64,000 nucleotides of DNA from Combretum micranthum (Eukaryota; Streptophyta; Magnoliopsida; Myrtales; Combretaceae), in contig JAMXBD010000723.1 in the NCBI GenBank assembly GCA_024138025.1, forward strand, positions 511,001 through 575,000, given 5' to 3'. Numbering within the stretch: the stretch's first letter is position 1; the number at the start of each line of letters is the position of its first letter. Both the position numbers and the translations under genes were made by a program. Below are positions 1 through 12,228 of the stretch, piece by piece. The notes under the pieces were generated by a model. The model made no database searches, was not told the origin of the DNA, and saw nothing but the letters and a program-made list of their open reading frames with translations.

Positions 1-87
1 TTGCATGCCATTTGGATGGTCCTACTCTACTATATTCGGGTAATTAGCAGTGCAATTCAATGTCCAGTGCATTCTATGTTACTGGAG

Positions 88-299
88 TAACCTAAAAACA
101 AATAAATCATAATAGGAGCAGGAGGAAAGGTCAACTTAAAAGAAAATGGATAGTTTTGTTATCAACTTTTCGAGTTTAAAAGATACGATGGTTAAATCCA
201 ATGTATAAATTTCGGAATGAGATGGTAACCATCCTTTTCTTGCCCTATTTTCTGACAACAACAGCAAAATGTATTTCTTTTATCCAAACATAAATGTGG
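88..299 (+). mobile_element. 5' part of a Ty3/gypsy LTR, truncated
   Basis: This segment aligns collinearly with the start of the LTR at 1891. Both share the AAATAAATCAT block, the TCAACTTAAAAGAAAA block, GGTAACCA, TTTTCTTGCC and the ACAAAATGTATTTC block. It is therefore the first ~200 bp of the same LTR. Instead of continuing into the rest of the LTR, PBS and gag, it passes at about 292-299 directly into the RNase H-integrase linker of pol. The start at 88 is set by alignment with the TG at 1891; here it reads TA. Confidence 0.75.
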
Positions 300-1870
300 T
301 GGCAAATGCACTTAGTAGGAAGAGAGAAGGAAATTTAGTCACCTTGATAACCTCTCAGGAACCATTACTTGAGGCTATGTGAAAAATGGAGTTAGAAATT
401 ATGACCGAAGAAGTGGGAGCAAGATTATAATAGTAGGATGGATTAAAGCGACACAAGTTAATGATGAGGAAATGCTAAATATCAGGAAGAGGATGGAACA
501 AGGCAAAGCTAGAGAATTCAATATGGATGACCAAAGACTAAAAAGGTATAAGAACCGATTGTGTGTTTCAAATGATAAAGAGTTAAAGAAAGAGTTACTC
601 AGAGAAGCTCATTATTCCGGCTACACTATTCACCCTGGAGGGAACAAGATGTATAAGGATTTGTAATTATTATATTGGTCGGGAAACATGAAGAAAGAAA
701 TAGTAGAGTACATATCATAGTGTTTAACTTATCAATAAATTAATACTAAGCATCAAAGGCCAGCTGGAGGGTTAAAACCATTACCAATACTAGAATGAAA
801 ATAAGAGCATGTAACTATAGACTTCATGATTGCCCTCCCTAAGACGAAGGAGAAACGTGATACAGTTTGGATGACTGTGGATAGTTTAACAAAATCTACA
901 CACTTCTTCCCTATCAAAACATGAAATACTTTAGGAAAATTAGCTAAGTTGTGCATTAAAGAGATAGTTAGATTGCATGGAGTATCAAGAACAATTGTGT
1001 CACACATTGATACTAGATTTATCAGTAAATTTTAAGTAAGTTCACGTTGGGCTTTGGGCACTAAATTGCAATTTAGTATTGCCTTTCACCCTCAAACATA
1101 TGGGTAGCCAAAATATATAATTTAGATTCTGGAGGATTTGTTAATGGCATGTACAATAGACTTGGGCGGCAATTGGGATGATTATCTACACTTATTGGAA
1201 TTTGCATATAACAATAGTTACCAGACAACCATTCAAATGGCGCCCTATGAAGCATTATATAGAAGAAAATGCAGTCACCCATTAATTGGGATAAAGTTTG
1301 TGATAGACAATTGCTAGGACCCAATTTAATTCAAGATGACATCACTATGGTGCAAATTATTAGACAAAGAATGCAAGTAGCTCAAAGTTGACAAAAGAGT
1401 TATGCAAACAAATGAAGGATATCTTTCGAATTCCAAGTAGGGGATCAGGTTTGGTTAAGGATTTCATCAACAAAAGCAATGCTATGGTTTGATTTGATTG
1501 GCAAGTTGAATCCTACATATGTAGAATCATTTGAAATCTTAGAACGAATTGGAGATGTGGCTAATCGGTTAGCATTACCACCGAGCCTGACTGGTTTTCA
1601 TGTATCAATGTTAAGGAAATTTGTCCCAAATCCAGACCAAGTGATGACTTTTGAACCATTGGAAGTGCAACCAAACCTCACTTCAGTTGAAAAGCCGGTA
1701 AGAATTGTGGTTACAAAAGATCAGATTTTGAGGAGACATGTAATCAAGTATGTCAATGTTCAATGGACCAATCAAACCGGGAGAGAAGCTATATAGGAAC
1801 TCAATGAAGAGATGAAAGCAAGTATCCAGAACTCTTCGAAGAATCAAGTAACTTTCGAGGAAAAAGTTCT
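292..1870 (+). pseudogene. Ty3/gypsy pol remnant: RNase H tail, integrase, C-terminal domain (Del/Tekay-like)
   Basis: In an intact element this encodes the end of RNase H and the integrase that inserts the cDNA. The frame opens with NVVANALSRK, the usual RNase H-integrase linker. 379-666 covers the zinc-binding region, with EAHYSGYTIHPG near its end. 810-1035 carries the integrase core (TIDFMIALP, then EIVRLHGVSRTIVSHIDTRF). 1080-1260 has the HPQTYG stretch and FAYNNSYQT..MAPYEALY. 1479-1796 is the C-terminal part, with GKLNPTYV, FHVSMLRKFVPNPDQV and a final domain ending in ELNEEM. At the HPQTYG site the expected catalytic glutamate appears as lysine, and several stops and frame changes separate the blocks. 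Family assignment rests on the order and wording of these blocks; gag, protease and reverse transcriptase are absent. Confidence 0.9.
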
Positions 1871-1890
1871 TTAAAGTGGGGAGAATGAAA

Positions 1891-3925
1891 TGACTTAAAA
1901 ATAAATAAATCATTATGAAGGGTAGAAAGGGAAGTCAACTTAAAAGAAAAGGGTAGTTTTATAATTAACTTTTCAATTTTAAAAGATATGTTGGTTTGGT
2001 AACCACCCTTTTCTTGCCTTATTTTCTAATAACAACAACAAAATGTATTTCTCCTCTCCAAACATAAGTGTGGATTCTTGGGAAACTATTGGAGGATCAC
2101 ACGGTAAGTGAAGTTTACCCTTACACTAATATGTTTTGACAAACAGATGCACAAGAAACAAAAATGGTGTGGTTGCAGTTTTAATATTAATGTTTTTGTG
2201 GGGAAAGACGACAAATATTGAAGAAGACTTTAGAGAAACCTAAAGGCTTGTGAATTACGAAATTCGATAAGTAACTTGCAAGGATCAATAATAAGGTAAC
2301 ATATCTTTCTCGCTTAAAGTATGATATAAGGTATGTATTGAGGAAACAATGGAATAATTTTCATTTACTTGACATGGAAACCTTTCATAACAAATTAAGG
2401 AGATGTGACAATGTTTTGAGTTCAATGTTGGGTTTGAAAATGCATTTGTAAAGAGTTAAGAACCGATTCAAGTTTGAAATTTCGAAGAATGGGCGAATAA
2501 AGTGTTTTCCAAAAGTACATGACTAAAACATGAGATCGTGTTTAAGCCGTATACATCTCGGATGGAGAAAAATAAAGTTCTCCACAAGCACACTACCCCG
2601 TGTTTCAAGCTGTATACCTCTTTAATTGTGGAAGTTGCGAATTTTAAGAGAATACAACATATACACGATCAAGTGATCTTCCCCGTGTTCGTCTCTATAA
2701 TTTTTTGAAATTTCACCTAAAAATAGAACACATGGTTGTGTTTTTCCCCATGTACCCCCTGTATATCTCCCCGTAGACCTTTTTTGACCTATTTTCTCTA
2801 CCTAAGTGGTATCTAACTCTATGTCTACTTCTATACTAGTTTATGCAAGTTATTATACCCTAAAAACCTCTCTTTTCTAGCATAAAAATGATTAGATTCG
2901 TTAAAGTATTTACTTCACAATTTAACTATTTTTTAAGATTTTGGGATCTAAGTTAGAGTGGTATAAAACTATGAGTGATAGGAAGATAATGAGAGTTTAA
3001 GTAAAACAAATAGGAGATTCGAAACAATTTAATTATGTGTAGTTTAGGTAGTGGATACTAGTTTAGAATGAAGCTACTACGAAGTATGTGTATAGTATGT
3101 GTGTGTTTATGCTTGCTTAAGTTAGAAACTAAAACTAACTTAACAACTATTCAACATTAATGATGTGTGTATTGCTTATACGTGGCTTCTGATAATAGGT
3201 AAAGAGTATCCACGCTATTATCACAGCAACCCGATGATCTATGTATGGAGTAGTTTGAGAGTAGAGCTGCATATAGAAATGAGCTGGGTAGATCTAGAAT
3301 TTGTCAGCATCGTGGTTATTGGGGAGTACCCAATAACCAATATATATGTATGTGTGTGTGTAAATATTTATGTGTGTTTTGAAATGCTAAATTATTTATT
3401 TGTTAGATATTGGACTAAAAGATACATATAATTAAATAGTTGCGCATTGCATTTATATAATGATGACGCATGTGAATTTTCCATTGTTTGTTCATGTGCA
3501 TGTGTTAGTTGATATACTCATATTAGCTCCGGCTCACCCTTCATCTTTTTAAGTATAGATGGAACCCTGTGGCTTTTAACTTATCTGGATATAACATTAT
3601 CATGGACTATGGGAAGAACGTCAGTGTCGAGGATTACCCAGCAGACATTTATACACAACTTGTTAGATTGCAGGAGATAGAGACTCTTACCATATTATGC
3701 TATTGTTATTCCTGTTCGAGTTAACGTTTTAGGGGCATGGACCTTCCTGTTAGTTTGTATATATGTATGTTTACATGGACTCTATGAGCCATTCTTTACT
3801 ACCATGTGTAGGAAGTATGAATATCTGTAATAGTTGTAGTGAAGTTCTATTCTTATTATTGTGGATTTGAAGTGTTTAATATGTGTGCTGGTAGTGTTAA
3901 ATGAAATTTATGGTGGTTATTAGTA
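1891..3925 (+). mobile_element. 3' LTR of the Ty3/gypsy remnant (right end uncertain)
   Basis: A purine-rich tract (AAAGTGGGGAGAATG, 1874-1888) sits just after the pol end and is followed by TGACTTAAAAATAAATAAATC, as expected for a polypurine tract next to an LTR. The first ~180 bp repeat the segment at 88-299. The rest is non-coding and resembles a long plant gypsy LTR, including a short-motif-rich part at 2520-2770. The right boundary is inferred from a change in character near 3925; I see no clear terminal CA or target duplication. Confidence 0.5.
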
Positions 3926-3952
3926 AGTTATGAACCTTTACGTGTACATATA

Positions 3953-4156
3953 CTATATGGACATATGGCAGATTATAAGTACCTTTAAGTATAGGGCCTT
4001 AAAGTTACCATTCAAATGGTGTCTTAATCTTGTGATTTCCAACCTCCTTCGGTATAATGATGACCCTATCACTAAATCACAGATAATAGGCAGACCCAAA
4101 TATTTCCTTAGGTTATTTGTCATGGGTACGTCTGGGGGTTTACATATTCTATCCAA
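3953..4156 (-). pseudogene. Possible L1-type LINE reverse transcriptase fragment
   Basis: On the minus strand an open stretch contains RKYLGLPI followed about 30 residues later by RHHLNGNFKAL. The KYLG(L/V)P block followed by an LNGWKAK-like block is characteristic of the region downstream of the catalytic core in plant L1-type LINE reverse transcriptases. No catalytic YxDD box is included, and the flanking frames are full of stops. The match is short, so this is a tentative call. If correct, it is a fragment of roughly 70 codons without its own promoter or tail. Confidence 0.35.
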
Positions 4157-5227
4157 TCTTTCTACACTAGAATTATTTTTAAGGACTCGACTTTGGAGGT
4201 TTACCTTTTACTTCTTAACTCGCTGCTTTATAATGTTTCATAATTAGATTTTTCTTTTTCTGGCACTTGCGCATTGTGGTTGGTAGCTTGTACGAAAAAG
4301 TAGAATTGTTAGCAAATAAGAGGTGAAATTAGATTGGGCACGATCGTCTTATTTTCAATTGAGTCAACTGTTTCCTTAAAATTGTATTCTCAATAATGTT
4401 CATTGGCATAACAAATCTGTGACCTGAATAAATGGATAAAAGAAGCGCGAACCGCCCTACCTATGACAAATTAAATACTTGCTGTGTAACTGATATAACA
4501 CACTTCAAACCTAGTCTATCCAGATCTGATAAAATCTCAGTCCAGTCCAGTGAGTCCACTGAGCATTGTTCTGAGAAAATCTTGTTCAATCTTATTGTAG
4601 GTTTTGCTTAAGTTCACCATATCTATTTGCCAATTTGCTTCGCTTTCAAGAAATGGAATGTGTCATGGACAACTGAGATGTTATATTGGACTAGTCGGCT
4701 TACTGTAAAGAGGGTATTTTGGAGTTTGGACACAAGATTTGCGAGATGGGACGAAAACCACAGAATTGAAATCCTCTTTCCAATATTTCATTATATGCCA
4801 CGTCTTTATAATATTTTTTCATGCAAATAGTGAGGAAATACAAATATTGTGTGCTGAGAAAAAAATGGATTATATATCTAAAATAATCTCAATGGCTTAA
4901 TGGCTAATAGTGGATTATAAATATTTTTTATTTTTTTCGTTCATGAATCTTTGAGAGACCTTTTTTATTTCCCTTTTCTTAAATCTTGTTGAATTTTGCT
5001 GATGTTTAATATTTAACATACTTCGTTTAAAATAGAAAAATTTGCAAATAATCTCGATGCTTTTATTTAGGTGTGGAGATATATCTGCTAGTACTTTTAA
5101 AAGTTGCAATAGATCCTTTGATAACATAGAAAGACAATTTCTTTAATTGAAAACGCTGACCAAACAGCTCTCCAACAAATTCAAGGTTAAAGATAATCAA
5201 GGAATATTAATAGAACAGTAACTAATA
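4157..5227. other. No gene recognised
   Basis: AT-rich intergenic sequence. An open stretch at 4627-4830 on the plus strand shows no family resemblance and no supporting signals. Confidence 0.6.
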
Positions 5228-5513
5228 GGGTAAGTTACACTAGAGTCTTTATTTGAGATTTCAATAATTTAAGTGGTTCAAAAGAAATCCAAACATTTAA
5301 AAAAATAAGTCAATTGAAATATCTATGAACACAATTCAATAGGAGAAACGTATTTTGAGTTTTAATTAAGTACTTTTTCTATTAATATGTCTTAATAAAG
5401 ATCTCAATTAATCTTTTTCTCTCAACATTAAATTTTATTTTGAACCACTCAAAATATTAAAACATCAACTAAATTCATTTTCAAATGTTAGGATGTTTCT
5501 ATATAACTTACCC
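5228..5513. mobile_element. MITE with GGGTAAGTTA termini (Mutator-like)
   Basis: The left end GGGTAAGTTACAC is mirrored by TATAACTTACCC at the right end. Further in, TTTAAGTGGTTCAAAA (about 5269) is mirrored by TTTTGAACCACTCAAAAT (about 5438), so the whole 286 bp folds as an imperfect inverted repeat with no coding capacity. The adjacent 10 bp are GTAACTAATA on the left and ATAAATAATG on the right (7 of 10 identical), compatible with a worn 9-10 bp Mutator-type duplication. Confidence 0.6.
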
Positions 5514-7106
5514 ATAAATAATGGTACAAGAAAATGTCGGTGTTGTTTTTATTTGTGGACTGTCAATAGTGTCGGACGATTTTGCAATTTCCAATGCATT
5601 GGGCATGCCTTTCTGCCCATTGATAAAACCGCGTATTTATTTATGATGGCTTATTTTCCAAAAGATGGATAAGATGTAGACAGGAAAATAAATATAAAAA
5701 AACCTAAAATATTAATAATTAACGGTTTTCTTTTTATATTTTAAGAAGTGAAATATAGCAGCAAATATCAATAACTGAGTAAGTTGATTTAACTACTAAC
5801 ATTCAATGAGTGAAAAAAAAAATAATGTTTTACGAATTGATCAATGATCTTATAATCTAATAATTTTTTTTATTTTGATTCTCCTTTTTTTCCTTATAAT
5901 GACAAAAAAATATGCATGTTTTATAAAATGAATAAAATAAGATACAGGCTAAAAAATCGATAAAAAACTATCCAAGCGAATACTTTAACGAAATTTTAGG
6001 AATCATTAATTCAACATTTTACTCACTTTATTAATTATTAATTTATTATTTTAATTACTTAAAATATTAATAACTTAAATGAATCTATGTATAATTTCCC
6101 ATTTTTATATCGAATACTAACATATTACAACTATTGCAAGTTTCATTTTATTAGAGGAATAATGCTCACATCCTAGGTTTCTTTCCAAACTGTCCCATCC
6201 ATAAGATATTACGCGTTCAATGCAACAACATCTGATCGATGAAGGCCGACAGGACATGCTCATAGTCATGTATTGAAGTGTGACTAATGTGTGTGTGCCG
6301 GTGCCACATGTTGGATTTTATTTGCCCCAGGCTTTAAGGATTTCTTATTCCAGGCAAGTTCCTTGCCTTTCACTCGTTCTGTCTCATTTGTCCTAGACGT
6401 AAAGATCTTTTCAACCTAACCCACGAGCAATAATCAATTCACAAATGGAAAATCAAACCTTGTTTTTATTTTTTATCTGCGTAGGAAAGACGCCCAAATG
6501 CCAATTGCCAACAATTTGTCTGGAATTTATAATCCATAAGATATTCATCTATCTTATCGTATATTCTTACCACAGTTATTCATCATAATTGACTAACGAA
6601 AATAACCCAGGAAAGTGCCTCTTCATTTCCAATTAGATCAATATAGTTTTAAAATTTACAGAGCTCTAACAATTGAATACTAAAATTTTTAAAAATAGCA
6701 TAATGAAGTGTTCACATATCAAAGTCTTTTAGCGCTCCTGTTGTATATTCTATTATCTTTCTCCCATATGACATAATGATGGTTTGGCTTGACATATCAA
6801 TAATTATATGTATTAATTAATTTATACAGTATAACTCGAAATGTTTACTAATCGTATTACTAGATTATAATGTTCGATACATACCAACAATATTAAAAAA
6901 TAAAAAACTTATATTAAATGAATTAAACATAAGAAATAATCAAGTTTTTTAGGGAAAAAATGTGAAAAAAAACATAACCTCATTCTCCAAAGAGGCCAGC
7001 TACCCTCCTTTACGACGATCAAGGATGGGTAAGTAAATAATGAAAATCGGGAACATGCTCTAGTCTATATGATCAAATAAATTCTAATTGAGTATTGGAA
7101 TTTAGA
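5514..7106. other. No gene recognised
   Basis: AT-rich, non-coding; every frame is closed at short intervals. A more GC-balanced stretch at about 6160-6430 shows no recognisable motif. Confidence 0.6.
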
Positions 7107-7570
7107 GGAATAATGGTAAACAAAGGGTTTCTAAGTTAAATTTTTAACAATTTAGTATCTTATCATTAGATTTTGACAAATTAATTCTTGTACTTTCATT
7201 GACCGGGATAATGACATACGAAATGCTTGTACTATCAATTTTTTTGCAATTTAATCTCTGAACTTTCATTTTTAGTGATTTATTATTTGGATGGATTGTT
7301 CATCGATATCTGTATAATTTATGTATCCTATTTGTTTTATATTAGCATTTAGTTTATTTGATCGATTTATGAGTAAAAATATTTTATTTTTTATCGGTAT
7401 TTGTTTTTTACAAGCAATCTATTTGAAAACGACAAACAGAAAATAAAATGATAAAAATATGACGAAACAAACATTAATGATAGTTGTTTTATTCTAGTTT
7501 CACTTTAGTGTCTCTATTAATGAAAAATTAAACAACCATTACATTTTTTTTTTCATTTTAATGTGTGTAC
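7107..7570 (+). repeat. Left terminal inverted repeat of the 7.1-10.0 kb element
   Basis: Pairs in inverted orientation with 9575-9970. The inner limit is where alignment by eye fades after the ACCATTACATT block. Confidence 0.65.
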
Positions 7571-7839
7571 TTTATCTTTTATGATATTCATGTGCATTTT
7601 CAAAATTAAAAGAAAGTTATTATCTCAATTTTTATCATGCATAACTTTTGAATATGATGTTTATTGTAACAAATTCTATATTGTTGGGAAGCTCCTAAAA
7701 TGAGCTTATATTTCTCATATACATCCTCTAATTATTTGAACAATGTAAAATTTAAAATTGTTCAGAGTTGCAAACTATATTTCATTTGTCCTTGACATGC
7801 AATTTTTCTTATTTGTCGAATGATATACTTCCACATAAT

Positions 7840-7986
7840 ACGATACAAGAAAAATGGATTTAGAGACAGAAACAAAATTTCCTTTGCAAATAAATTATTG
7901 TTGTTGATTCTATGTGCGAAGATAGAATTTCTTTGCTAATTTTCCATTGCAAAATTTAGTCTCTAAATGTCAATTTTCTTATAGTA
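7840..7986. mobile_element. CACTA-type MITE (about 147 bp)
   Basis: The left end ACGATACAAGAAAAATGG and right end CAATTTTCTTATAGTA are degenerate inverted copies of a CACTA(C/T)AAGAAAA terminus. Inside, GAGACAGAAACAAAATTTC and TTTAGTCTCTAAATGTC recur in the copies at 34887-35032 and 59851-60011. It is non-coding. The terminal CACTA is mutated at both ends here; family membership rests on the related copies. Confidence 0.55.
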
Positions 7987-8253
7987 ATATAATATTTTGT
8001 TATGTTTTTTAAAGTATTAAAGTATAGAATTTTCAAATTTTGTAATGCCATTTTCTGTAAATAGGATAGTGTATGAATGTAAATTTATTGTTGTTGGAAG
8101 GTTAAAGATCTTGATTGTCTTAGGTAGATGATATGAACCACGCTAATTAATGACATAACCCGATACCAATACCATTGGAATTATAACCCAAGATTGTCAA
8201 ATTTGAATGGAACCGTGACTTGTTACCTATATAGAGGTAAAAATCTTGGTACA

Positions 8254-9078
8254 TGATGTAGACCCCACAATCGAAGGTTTAGATTTCGATTGATAAGTCA
8301 AAAGTTAAATGCCACGGAATAGATCTAATAAGTTCAAGGAGAAGTTCATTCAAGAACCAAAGAGAAATCTCTCAAATCTATTATCAAAGGTATGTGTTCC
8401 AAATACAAACCAAAGGGATACTTATATCTAAACAAAAGAAAACCAAAAGACAAAACAAGAAACTCAAAAATCTATCCAACGTACACTAGCTGTAATTACT
8501 TATACACTGGTGGCTTAGAAAAACATATAACCAGCCTATACACAAACTAAAAAAAAAAAATAACGTTCTGGGCATAATGTGTAAGCTGGTGGCGTACATG
8601 GGAATACTGGCAGTATAGACACTAAACATTGTTAGTGTTTGAGACAACGTTAAAGATAATGCTACTGATCACTTTTCCAAATAACATACACTGGCAGTGT
8701 AGAAGCTTAACGTCAATAGTGTAAATGAGTGAAGTGGTGGCATAGGCATCGGCATTTAAGATTTTGATTCTATTTTTTCTCTGCACAACTGTTAGGTCGG
8801 CGGTGTACATTTGCAGCAAAGCCGATGTGGGACTCTGATTTAATCATATGGAGTTGATATTGTTCCCGATAGATCCATCCATCATTTTGGTCCATTTCCG
8901 AGCTGACTTTGATGATATTGATTAGCTTGAGATCATCCTTAATTGTGTGCACATGGATATCCTCCTCTTGAACTTGTTGGATCAACCCGTTGAGTGCATC
9001 ATCGAATCTTTTTGCACGAGTTCTTGAAGCCAGTTCAAGTGACAACTCAAGTGGATCTACTCTCCATCTTCTAGCCAT
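8254..9078 (-). pseudogene. Ty3/gypsy pol C-terminal end running into an LTR, remnant
   Basis: The minus-strand frame from 9078 begins MARRWRVDPLELSLELASRT and continues ARAKRFDDALNGLIQQVQEE. This resembles the ARAK..(E/D)AL.GL(I/V) segment at the extreme C-terminus of some plant Ty3/gypsy polyproteins, where coding sequence overlaps the 3' LTR. The element at 49,981 has an equivalent segment. Downstream on the same strand is LTR-like, stop-rich sequence with repeated (T)ACACTGGCAGTGT(A) motifs, which may end near GGTCTACATCA at 8254. No integrase or RT sequence is attached. The outer ends are uncertain. Confidence 0.5.
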
Positions 9079-9574
9079 GCCTCTATTAGTAGACTTCTTT
9101 ATTTTTTTTATTTTTAAAAATAGATATTATTGACGGTCCATTTAAACTGAGCCTACAAGCCTAAGGCATTGCAATAAGAACCTTCTATTGGAAGGAAAAA
9201 TCAACTTAAGTCTTCCTTTTTAAAATTAAGGCCACTAATCATTTCAAAGATGTGGCAACCATGACTAAACTTGAGCGATTGCAACAATGTTTTCAGAGTA
9301 ATTAAAAAGAGATATTTTTCCTTTCATCCAAACAGGTGAGTTAGTGAATGATCAAAGGATGATTTTTCTAACAATCTTACATTTATCTTTTAGGGAACAT
9401 GATTAAAAAGAATCTTTTTAATAAATAGATCTTTTAATTTTCAAATAATTTATCGATCAAAAATTATTTTTTAATGAATTAATGAATAAATTTAATTCAA
9501 TTTTTAATATAGTATACCGATTAAAAAAAACAAATATTAATTTTAAAAAATTAATTAGTGAGTAGACATTAAAT

Positions 9575-9970
9575 GCATCGAAACCAAAGTATAAACACCA
9601 AATGTAATCAAAACTAAAGAATAAACACTAAAATACAAAATAATGTAATGGTCATTAACTTGCCATTAATGGAGACATTAAATTAAACCAAAATTAACAT
9701 AACAAGTACTAAATTGCTAAAAATGAAAGATTATACACTGAATTGATAACAATTGATAGTACAAGTATTTCTTGTGTCTTTATGTTAGCCAAAAGTTTTC
9801 ATAATCTAAAGATGTGGCATTAAGATTACAAAAAATCTTCAAAAATTAAAAGTATAGACACTTATCTGTCATTATTTTATTATCAAATTAAACTCTTGTC
9901 AAATATTATTTAATATAGACACTAAATTATAAAAAAATTGAAGTATAGGCACTTAGCTCACCATTATTCC
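9575..9970 (-). repeat. Right terminal inverted repeat of the 7.1-10.0 kb element
   Basis: Inverted partner of 7107-7570, ending in CCATTATTCC at 9970. It carries a few indels relative to the left copy. Confidence 0.65.
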
Positions 9971-11099
9971 AAATTTCAAGATCTTATACTAGGTTTCAGT
10001 TTAATTTTTTTGAAACCCATTCTAAAATATAATATTTTAACCTATCACATTTTCTTAACCATGTCTTTATACTCATTTTACTATTACAAAGAGTAAAAAC
10101 TATTTAGTGTATTTAATAAATATTGTTAATTATATAAACAAATCAATCTATACCTTATGAAAAATTAGAATTTTTAAGATAGTATTCTATAATAAATTAT
10201 TTGGAGTTATATTATTAGATTCACGATGTATACCTTCATGGATGTAATTGTAAAAATATGATTAAATTGTTGAAAATTATTAAATTGATGAATCTACCTA
10301 TTATAAATATATGAAAAATTTAAAAGATATCGAATATTATAACTAAAAAACATTATGTTTTGATAATATTAGTAGACATGTGCTCACGTTGTGTATGCAA
10401 AAATCAAATGAAATGGCATAATAAAGCTTCTACATACAACATTTGTTAATTTAAAATCAATATATTAGCATAGGGCAAAAAAAAAAAAAAAAAAAGTAGA
10501 CAAACCGTAGGCCAGGACATGGGAATCGCATGACCCATTAAGTCATAACCTAGTTGGGGAACTAGTTGGACTAGCTAAAGTTAAACAAAAAAGGAAAAAG
10601 AAAAAAAAAAGAGAATTTAGAAGAAAGAATAAATGTAAATAAGAAGTATATATTTAAATTGTTTTGACATAAATAGTGAAAATTTATTTCCTCTTTACAA
10701 CATTTAATATGTTGTTGTTATTAATAACACATATAATAATATACTTGAAAATTTATGTTGTTGGATTTATATAGACTTCTAACCAAATGAACACTTGTTT
10801 CTAAACAATATGAGACTTTTTTTTGTCTTTGTCAATTTTTTTGTATAACTATTTGTAGTTCCACATTATTAATTTTGCAACTATCAACTAAAAGTAGATA
10901 TTCTTGTATATAAATAAATGTAAAAAAATTTTCCAACAAATGGGTCAAAGATCTTTATTCTTAGGCCTAAATTTATTTTAAGTTAAAATTTGTTTTAGTT
11001 TTTCTTTTATTACTCAAATGGAGGAAAGTTGTTTGATTTTTTATTTATTTTAAATTTACGAGTATAGCTCTTGAGATATTGGAACCAAACTATAAGAAT
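9971..11099. other. No gene recognised; A-rich
   Basis: Very AT-rich, with an A-run at about 10478-10495. A small more balanced patch at 10500-10580 shows no recognisable motif. Confidence 0.6.
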
Positions 11100-11833
11100 T
11101 GCCAGTTCCATGGGTTATTAGGAACTGGCCTTGTAAACCCTTAAATTTTTGCTAAGTATATGTTTAAATATAAGAATTAGAAGTCAACCGGAAACTCTAA
11201 AGGTCAACAAAAGACTATAATAAACCCGAATGTTTAGATCTGGTAATTCCGAGCTCTTAAACCTTAAATAACGGAATTAAAATAATTGTGGATAATAGTT
11301 CGTAATAATATAGGGACGCTTAAAATATTATATTCGCTAATTTTTAGTGTATTTCGAATCCAATAGAGATCAGTTATCAAAAAGAGTGTCTCGAGGCTCG
11401 AAATAGTAAAAATATTCCGATAACACCGTTAGATTTGTAATAATACAAGGATTCCAAAATTATCAGTTTTATAATTTTTCGGTAGCTAAAAAGTAATAGA
11501 TATTGCATTTATACGTGTATTTTCTTTACTATCGGTATTTTATTAGTCTTGTTTACTATTCATTATCCTATTCTACTATTCATCTATCTCTACTTTTTCT
11601 TACTACCTTTCTTACTACCCATACACCTATTTTCAACTTTTTTTTCTTTTCCAATACAACTTCATATCTATCATACTTCACATCTTAATTAATTTTCATT
11701 TACAAAAATACAAAAAATAAAACTCTCTCCCTCTATTCTCTATGCAACCGACGCCTATCTCTCTCTCCCTTTCTTTATTTTATTTTTCTTTTTCAATTTA
11801 TTTTATTACATCTAATTTTTCTCCACAAAATTC

Positions 11834-11841
11834 TATAAATA
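11834..11841 (+). promoter_or_regulatory. TATA box of LTR A
   Basis: TATAAATA followed by CCCTATCTCCC. It is conserved at the equivalent place in LTR B (minus strand), which supports a real U3/R promoter in the ancestral element. Confidence 0.5.
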
Positions 11842-11985
11842 CCCTATCTCCCTCTATTTCTTTCACATACTTATTTCACATACCAAAACACTCTCAAAAT
11901 CACTTCACAAAAACCTTCTCTACAATTTCTCTGTACCATTCTCCATTTTCTTCTAAACCACTAGGTAATTGTTTCAAACTTTCTT

Positions 11986-12228
11986 CATGTTCATGTGACT
12001 TAGTATGAACTTAGTGTGTGTTTTCTAAAAACGCATAAGAGGTTAAGAAAACAACAATAGGTTCATACTTTGTTCTTGTTCATACATCCATTCTTATGAT
12101 TTTAGAATGTTAATAGATTGTTTATTATGTTCATGTAACTTAGCATGAACATAGTGTGTATTTTCTAAAAACCCATAAAGGTTAAGAAAGCAATATTATG
12201 TTCATGTTTTGTTCTTGTTCATACATTA
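11986..12228 (+). repeat. Two-copy tandem duplication inside LTR A (period ~140 bp)
   Basis: Both units contain ATGTTCATGT(G/A)ACTTAG, ATGAAC(T/A)TAGTGTGT, TTTTCTAAAAAC(G/C)CATAA, GGTTAAGAAA and TTGTTCTTGTTCATACAT. LTR B has a single copy of this block, so the duplication is private to LTR A. Confidence 0.7.

Larger units (their letters stand above)
7107..9970. mobile_element. 2.9 kb element with long terminal inverted repeats (GGAATAATGGT)
   Basis: The sequence from 7107 rightwards is repeated in inverted orientation from 9970 leftwards. Shared blocks, read on opposite strands, are GGAATAATGGT, a GAAAT(G/A)CTTGTACTATCAAT block, a CTTTCATTTTTAG block, and a pair built on TGTCTC(T/C)ATTAATG and ACCATTACATT. 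The inverted termini are about 400-460 bp with gaps. Such long TIRs are typical of Mutator-like elements. The interior is not transposase: it holds a small CACTA-type MITE and a gypsy pol/LTR remnant. Flanking 9-mers GAATTTAGA and AAATTTCAA agree at 6 of 9 positions, so the target duplication is uncertain. Confidence 0.65.

Noticed and set aside
4627..4830. Plus-strand open stretch as a gene
   Set aside because: No domain, no conserved neighbours and no regulatory signal; length is within chance expectation for this composition.
8770..9078. Open minus-strand frame considered as a small host gene
   Set aside because: Its ARAKRFDDALNGLIQQVQEE segment resembles the C-terminal tail of gypsy polyproteins, and it sits in an LTR-like context without any other gene signal.
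11503..12008. Ser/Phe/Tyr-rich open stretches considered as secreted peptides
   Set aside because: They are translations of a pyrimidine-rich LTR leader. The equivalent stretch in the inverted LTR copy (17011-17220) gives a similar low-complexity peptide.
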